DNA from: JAVKBW01 sp964352715
GTDB taxonomy: Bacteria > Pseudomonadota > Alphaproteobacteria > UBA8366 > Aestuariispiraceae
Direction of reading: 5' to 3'
Length of the DNA: 19,090 nt
NCBI GenBank assembly: GCA_964352715.1
Contig: CAYGSU010000076.1
Span: 1-19,090, forward strand
Positions 15,791 through 19,090 of the stretch are shown here, in pieces (within the stretch, counting starts at the first letter, position 1; every line of letters begins with the position of its first letter). Made by a program: the position numbers and the translations under genes. The notes beneath the pieces were generated by a model. It ran no database searches. It was not told the origin of the DNA and saw only the letters and a list, made by a program, of their open reading frames with translations.

Positions 15791-16717
15791 ATGGATACGT
15801 TGATGATGACCGATATGGATGACGATGATCTGACGATTGGCGGACATGTCGACTACCGCCGGATCGGCGATGCGCTCGCCTATCTGGTCGATAACTTTCA
15901 GGATCAGCCGGCGCTGGAAGACGTTGCTGCGCAGGTCGGGCTCAGCCCGCATCATTTCCAGCGTCTGTTCAGCAGATGGGTCGGTCTCAGCCCGAAAAAG
16001 TTTCTTCAGGTGCTGACCATCGAGGAAGCGAAACGCAGCCTGGACGACGCCAACAACGTGATGAACGCGGCGTTCGATGCCGGACTTTCCGGACCGGGCC
16101 GGTTGCACGATCTGTTCGTGGCGCATGAATCGATCACGCCGGGCGAATACAAGGCGCTCGGTAAGGGGTTGACGATCCGCTACGGTTTCCATGACGGGCC
16201 GTTCGGCGAAACCCTGTTGCTCGTCGCTGATGGCAAGGGGTTGTGCGGCCTCGCCTTTGTCGATGCGCGCGGCAAACAGGCCTGTTTCGACGATCTGGCC
16301 GACCGCTGGACGCTGGCTAACCTTGTCGAGGACACGGCGGCAACAAAGCCGGTAATGGACGGAATTTTCCGCCGACCCGGCGAGGCTGTTCCACCAAAGG
16401 CGCCGCCGCTTCGGCTGTTGCTGAAGGGCACGGACTTTCAGGTCCGCGTATGGCAGGCGCTGATGGCCATTCCGCCGGGGGCGCTGGTCACCTATGGACG
16501 GGTCGCCGAAGGGATCGGCATGAAACAGGCGGCGGCCCGCGCCGTCGGCACGGCGGTCGGCATGAACCCGATTTCGTGGCTGATCCCGTGCCACCGGGTG
16601 ATCCGCAATTCCGGCGCGCTGGGCGGATATCGCTGGGGTCTGCCGCGCAAACTGGCCATGCTGACATGGGAAAAGAACGGCCTGCCGGCGCCGCAAGGCG
16701 GGCAGTTGACGCGATAG
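15791..16717 (+). CDS. AraC-type HTH fused to methylated-DNA-protein cysteine methyltransferase
   Basis: This 308-aa Ada-like protein irreversibly takes the alkyl group from O6-alkylguanine in DNA onto a Cys. An AraC-type double HTH covers about residues 28-122 (LEDVAAQVGLSPHHFQRLF, then MNAAFDAGLSG). An Ogt/Ada-C domain covers about 127-296, with the active site IPCHRVIRNSGALGGYRWG (acceptor Cys267). The N-terminal Ada zinc domain, whose Cys senses methylphosphotriesters, is absent. If it is a regulator, it must sense damage in another way. GAAAGGA (15777-15783) lies about 8 nt before ATG 15791. A Rid-family gene follows, with its ribosome binding site overlapping this stop codon. Confidence 0.93.
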   Translation: MDTLMMTDMDDDDLTIGGHVDYRRIGDALAYLVDNFQDQPALEDVAAQVGLSPHHFQRLFSRWVGLSPKKFLQVLTIEEAKRSLDDANNVMNAAFDAGLSGPGRLHDLFVAHESITPGEYKALGKGLTIRYGFHDGPFGETLLLVADGKGLCGLAFVDARGKQACFDDLADRWTLANLVEDTAATKPVMDGIFRRPGEAVPPKAPPLRLLLKGTDFQVRVWQALMAIPPGALVTYGRVAEGIGMKQAAARAVGTAVGMNPISWLIPCHRVIRNSGALGGYRWGLPRKLAMLTWEKNGLPAPQGGQLTR

Positions 16718-16721
16718 GAGG
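16716..16721 (+). promoter_or_regulatory. Ribosome binding site overlapping the preceding stop codon
   Basis: AGGAGG (16716-16721) shares two bases with the TAG stop (16715-16717) of the methyltransferase gene. It is 2 nt from ATG 16724 and 5 nt from ATG 16727. The spacing makes 16727 the more likely start. The overlap suggests that termination upstream and initiation downstream are coupled. Confidence 0.75.
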
Positions 16722-16726
16722 TAATG

Positions 16727-17313
16727 ATGGCGGATAAGGGTTACAGGGTCGCTGTCCCGACCGTTTGGGACCAGCCGGATTTTCCGATGGCTCAGGCGGT
16801 CGTGGAACCCGATGGGCGGCGGGTTCACCTGACGGGCCAGGTCGGCTGGGATGCGGATTTCAATATCATCGGCAAGAACGACGCCGAGGCGCAGGCGCAT
16901 GCGGCGATTGACAATATCGAGGCTGTTCTTGCCGATATCGGCGGTGACCTGAAGGATATCGTCTCTTTCACGACCTACTATACAAGACAGGATGACCTGC
17001 CCGCGATCTACCGGGTGCGCGAAAGCCGGTTTAGCGCCGAATTCGGTCCGGCCGTTACCGGTATCCGCGTCGCCGGTCTGGTCGACCCCGATCTGCTGGT
17101 GGAATTCACGGTGATCGCCGTGNNNNNNNNNNNNNNNNNNNNNNNNNNNNNNNNNNNNNNNNNNNNNNNNNNNNNNNNNNNNNNNNNNNNNNNNNNNNNN
17201 NNNNNNNNNNNNNNNNNNNNNNCGTCGCCGGTCTGGTCGACCCCGATCTGCTGGTGGAATTCACGGTGATCGCCGTGGTCCCGCATGACAGGTTCCGGGG
17301 CATATCCGGTTGA
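16727..17313 (+). CDS. Rid (YjgF/YER057c/UK114) family protein, split by a false assembly gap
   Basis: Rid proteins are small trimers, and true RidA hydrolyses reactive enamines and imines. This one begins MADKGYRVAVPTVWDQPDFP and shows VHLTGQVGWD, the Gly-rich strand of the fold. AAIDNIEAVLADIGGDLKDIV and the final LLVEFTVIAVV strand also fit. The Arg that binds the substrate carboxylate in RidA (Arg105 in TdcF-type proteins) is Val here (GPAVTG), so it is probably not a canonical imine deaminase. The bases on both sides of the N run carry the same 55 bp. With that overlap merged, the frame continues VVPHDRFRGISG and stops at 17311-17313, giving about 143 aa, the family's usual length. Confidence 0.88.
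17123..17222. other. False assembly gap of 100 N
   Basis: One hundred N flanked by identical 55-bp sequence on both sides. They can be replaced by collapsing 17123-17277, after which the Rid gene reads through in frame. The run is a scaffolding artefact and not missing sequence. Confidence 0.9.
17223..17277 (+). repeat. Exact 55-bp copy of 17068-17122 (contig overlap)
   Basis: Every base of 17223-17277 equals 17068-17122 (CGTCGCCGGTCTGG through ATCGCCGTG). The length equals a common de Bruijn k-mer size and both copies run exactly to the gap edges. It is best explained as two contig ends that overlap but were not merged. A biological duplication is unlikely. Confidence 0.92.
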
Positions 17314-17392
17314 TGGTCCCGCATCAAGTGCGGGACTCGATCAACGTGACGAGACGATAGCGGAATGGGTCCCGGCTCGGCGGCCGGGACTC
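17311..17392. repeat. Two related palindromes, REP-like
   Basis: Palindrome 1 is GTCCCGC (17316-17322), loop ATCAAGT, GCGGGAC (17330-17336), extended by TGAT (17311-17314) with ATCA (17340-17343). Palindrome 2 is GTCCCGGC (17369-17376), loop TCGGCG, GCCGGGAC (17383-17390). Both arms are set in the frame GGTCCCG...CGGGACTC. They fill the 89-bp space between the convergent Rid and cysQ genes. No U-tract follows either one on either strand, so they are not classical terminators. Their shape fits the REP-like intergenic elements found in many Proteobacteria. Confidence 0.6.
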
Positions 17393-17402
17393 TGCTTGAA
17401 AA

Positions 17403-18185
17403 TTACTTGCCGCCCCAGGCGACGAAATGCGGATTCTCGAAAATCGCATTTTTCGCATAGGTGAACGGCTCGTTGTCGGCGGTCAAAACCCGGCCCCCGG
17501 CAGCCGCGAGAACGGCATGACCGGCAGCGGTATCCCATTCCATGGTGCGGCCGAAGCGGGGGTACAGATCGGCCTCGCCGGCGGCAACGAGACAGAATTT
17601 CAGCGAAGACCCTGCATTGCGGGTTTCCTTGACCGAACGCCCGCCCAGAAACGCTTCCAGCAGTTCCGGGTCGCCGTGGCGGCGGCTGGCGACGATGGTT
17701 AATCCTTCCTTGGGGATAGCGCGCACCTTGATCGGCTGCGGCGCGGCGTTGCCAATGGTGCGGCTGGCGCCGGCATCCGTGCTGCCGGCATACATCGTCT
17801 CGATGGCCGGCGCATAGACCACGCCCAGACGCGGCAGACTGTTTTCGATCAGCGCGATATTCACGGTGAATTCACCGTTGCGGTTGAGGAATTCCTTGGT
17901 GCCGTCCAGCGGATCGACCAGCCAGAACCGGCCGCCGGAAACATCCGGCGCGTGGCCCGCCGCCGCAGCTTCTTCCGCCACCACGGGCACATCCGGCAGC
18001 AGCGCCTGTAGCGCCGGGGTGATGATCGCCTCAGCCGCCAGATCGGCGTCTGTCACCGGCGAATCGTCGTCTTTGGTTCTCGCTTCGAAATCGGTGGCGT
18101 AAACCGCCATGATTGCATCGCCGGCCTTGACGGCAAGGGCGCGAATGGATTCCAGAACAGCGGGGGCATCGATATCAGTCGACAC
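17403..18185 (-). CDS. cysQ: 3'(2'),5'-bisphosphate nucleotidase CysQ
   Basis: CysQ hydrolyses 3'-phosphoadenosine-5'-phosphate (PAP) to AMP, clearing a by-product of sulfate assimilation. The 260-aa protein is an inositol-monophosphatase-like member of the lithium-sensitive phosphatase family. Its metal-site motifs are DSPVTDAD (41-48), VVAEE (68-72), DPLDGTKEF (91-99) and EWDTAAGHAVL (216-226). It starts at GTG 18185 on the minus strand, with AAGGAG (plus-strand 18196-18201) 10 nt before. An inositol monophosphatase is the alternative, but GTKEF after the DPLD motif is typical of CysQ. It starts 39 bp after the AMMECR1 gene, in the same direction, so co-transcription is likely. Confidence 0.93.
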   Translation of the reverse strand: MSTDIDAPAVLESIRALAVKAGDAIMAVYATDFEARTKDDDSPVTDADLAAEAIITPALQALLPDVPVVAEEAAAAGHAPDVSGGRFWLVDPLDGTKEFLNRNGEFTVNIALIENSLPRLGVVYAPAIETMYAGSTDAGASRTIGNAAPQPIKVRAIPKEGLTIVASRRHGDPELLEAFLGGRSVKETRNAGSSLKFCLVAAGEADLYPRFGRTMEWDTAAGHAVLAAAGGRVLTADNEPFTYAKNAIFENPHFVAWGGK

Positions 18186-18224
18186 GGATAAAGCACTCCT
18201 TGAAGAAAATGGAACGGCTGCCGT

Positions 18225-18935
18225 CTAGCCGGCGGTATGGTTGGTGAAGCCCAGCGGCGGTATCTTCTGCACTGTAAACCGCCAGGCCTGCATCGTATCC
18301 GACCAGTGGCCGGGCGGCATGCCGGCTTTCTTGCGCAGGTGGTTCAGGAAATCCTGTTTTCCGGGAAGCTGTTCCCAGACCTGCGGCAGGAAAACCGCGC
18401 GTTTGCCGCCGTCCTCGATCAGCACGCCGTCGATCAGCGGACGAAGCTGGTCCAGAAAATCCGCCTCGCCCTCGAAACGCATCTGGCTCATCGGACTCAG
18501 CACGGACAGCGAAAAGCTGAGGTCCGGCTTTTCTTCCTCGGTTACCGGCGGAAAGCGCGGATCTTTGAAGGCCGCCCGGAAGGCGTTTTCGACAACGTCT
18601 TCAACCAGCGCCCGGTTGGGCACGATGGTACCGATGCACCCGCGCAGCTCGCCGTTTTTTTCCAGAGTTACGAAGGTCGCGCGCTTGACCTGCAATTCCT
18701 TTGCGAAGGTGTTGACGGCGACCTTCGGCGGTTCACCCTTGACCAGCCCGTAGTCAATCGACCGGACGATCAGTTTGACCAGATCCCTGCCGTGCCGTTC
18801 CAGTACCATGCGGTCAATCCGTGAAATCTGTTCCAGCGTCGGTTTGATCCGGCGACCGGTCGACCCGGCAGCCGCTGCGGCCTGGTCTGGCGCACGCGTT
18901 CCGGTTTCCGCTTCGGTTTCCGTATCAGACGCCAT
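18225..18935 (-). CDS. AMMECR1 family protein (AmmeMemoRadiSam system protein A-like)
   Basis: This 236-aa protein has an Ala/Thr/Glu-rich, probably disordered first 30 residues and then one AMMECR1 domain. The domain signature is LRGCIGTI (97-104), preceded by RATFVTLEKNGE. NAFRAAFKDPRFPPVT (117-132) follows, then SFSLSVLSPM and FLPQVWEQLP (182-191). The invariant Cys100 of the GCIG motif is present. AMMECR1 proteins have no established reaction. In bacteria and archaea they often pair with MEMO1 and a radical-SAM protein. GAAGGAA (plus-strand 18945-18951) lies 9 nt before the ATG. The end of a MEMO1-like gene lies 85 bp upstream on the same strand, supporting the pairing. Confidence 0.92.
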   Translation of the reverse strand: MASDTETEAETGTRAPDQAAAAAGSTGRRIKPTLEQISRIDRMVLERHGRDLVKLIVRSIDYGLVKGEPPKVAVNTFAKELQVKRATFVTLEKNGELRGCIGTIVPNRALVEDVVENAFRAAFKDPRFPPVTEEEKPDLSFSLSVLSPMSQMRFEGEADFLDQLRPLIDGVLIEDGGKRAVFLPQVWEQLPGKQDFLNHLRKKAGMPPGHWSDTMQAWRFTVQKIPPLGFTNHTAG

Positions 18936-18988
18936 CCCGGCCCGTTCCTTCAGTGGTCAGCCTACCACTAGCCTACACCGTCCGTGAT

Positions 18989-19015
18989 GAAAATGGAAAA
19001 TGCCCGGAAACGGGC
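18989..19015 (-). terminator. Weak terminator-like hairpin between the MEMO1-like and AMMECR1 genes
   Basis: Read on the minus strand, GCCCG, loop TTTC, CGGGC (plus-strand 19002-19015) is a 5-bp GC stem. It is followed by T-rich ATTTTCCATTTTC. The stem is short, so termination would be partial. It would lower AMMECR1 and cysQ expression relative to the upstream gene. Confidence 0.3.
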
Positions 19016-19020
19016 GGTTG

Positions 19021-19090
19021 TTATTCGCTGAGCGCCCAGGCGCCATAGCCGACGACCCGGTCCTTTGACCCCGCCGTGTCGCCGGAATTG
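19021..19090 (-). CDS. MEMO1-like (AmmeMemoRadiSam protein B) C-terminus, truncated by the window end
   Basis: The minus strand from 19089 down to the TAA at 19023-19021 reads NSGDTAGSKDRVVGYGAWAL then SE-stop. The S-G-D-x-x-G-x-[KR]-x-R-V-V-G-Y-[AG]-A pattern matches how I recall bacterial and archaeal MEMO1 proteins ending. The frame is open to the window edge. MEMO1 proteins are non-heme-dioxygenase-like in fold, and the function in bacteria is not settled. The AMMECR1 gene next door on the same strand independently supports the call. Only 22 residues are visible. Confidence 0.7.
   Translation of the reverse strand, partial: NSGDTAGSKDRVVGYGAWALSE

Noticed and set aside
15749..16900. 383-aa minus-strand frame opposite the Ada-like gene
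   Set aside because: It is antisense to clear HTH and methyltransferase motifs, with a typical GC-skew shadow composition.
17106..17327. Reading frames running through the N block near 17200
   Set aside because: They are produced by translating N and by the duplicated contig end. The real gene is the merged Rid frame.

Overview
The window is a GC-rich alphaproteobacterial chromosome segment. The evidence is the gene order tolA-tolB-pal-cpoB-tilS-ftsH followed by glmM, a DUF1127 gene divergent from a MocR-type regulator, and family-typical protein lengths (GlmM is 445 aa with Ser102 in place). A Rhodospirillales-like organism is a guess from style only. The sequence is a draft scaffold with two 100-N gaps. 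The gap in tilS hides real sequence. The gap in the Rid-family gene is an unmerged 55-bp contig overlap and hides nothing.

Region 1 (1-7544) is envelope and housekeeping: the 3' part of tolA, tolB, a 331-bp spacer with a candidate pal promoter, pal with a strong terminator, cpoB, tilS (broken by the gap), and ftsH with a strong terminator. Tol-Pal holds the outer membrane to the septum during constriction, CpoB tunes it, TilS makes lysidine in tRNA-Ile2, and FtsH is the membrane AAA+ protease.

Region 2 (7556-10775) holds a DUF1330 gene whose ribosome binding site abuts the ftsH terminator, glmM, a cold-shock gene with a leader hairpin, and an unannotated 47-aa Lys/Glu-rich small protein gene. 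It ends with a predicted secreted protein made of seven cysteine-paired repeats of 31-33 residues, which is the least explained gene here.

Region 3 (10810-13410) has a GST and a GntR/aminotransferase (MocR) regulator on the minus strand, divergent from a DUF1127 gene. Between them two antiparallel promoters are fully interleaved over about 38 bp, and the regulator mRNA is probably leaderless.

Region 4 (13422-17313) holds a fold-type II PLP dehydratase, a PhzF-like protein and a GNAT acetyltransferase in a tight operon. These are followed by an AraC-HTH/O6-alkylguanine-DNA methyltransferase fusion and a Rid-family gene whose Shine-Dalgarno overlaps the preceding stop codon.

Region 5 (17314-19090) starts with two related palindromes. 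On the minus strand then come the last codons of a MEMO1-like gene, an AMMECR1 gene and cysQ, in that transcriptional order. No rRNA, tRNA, CRISPR array or insertion sequence was seen.
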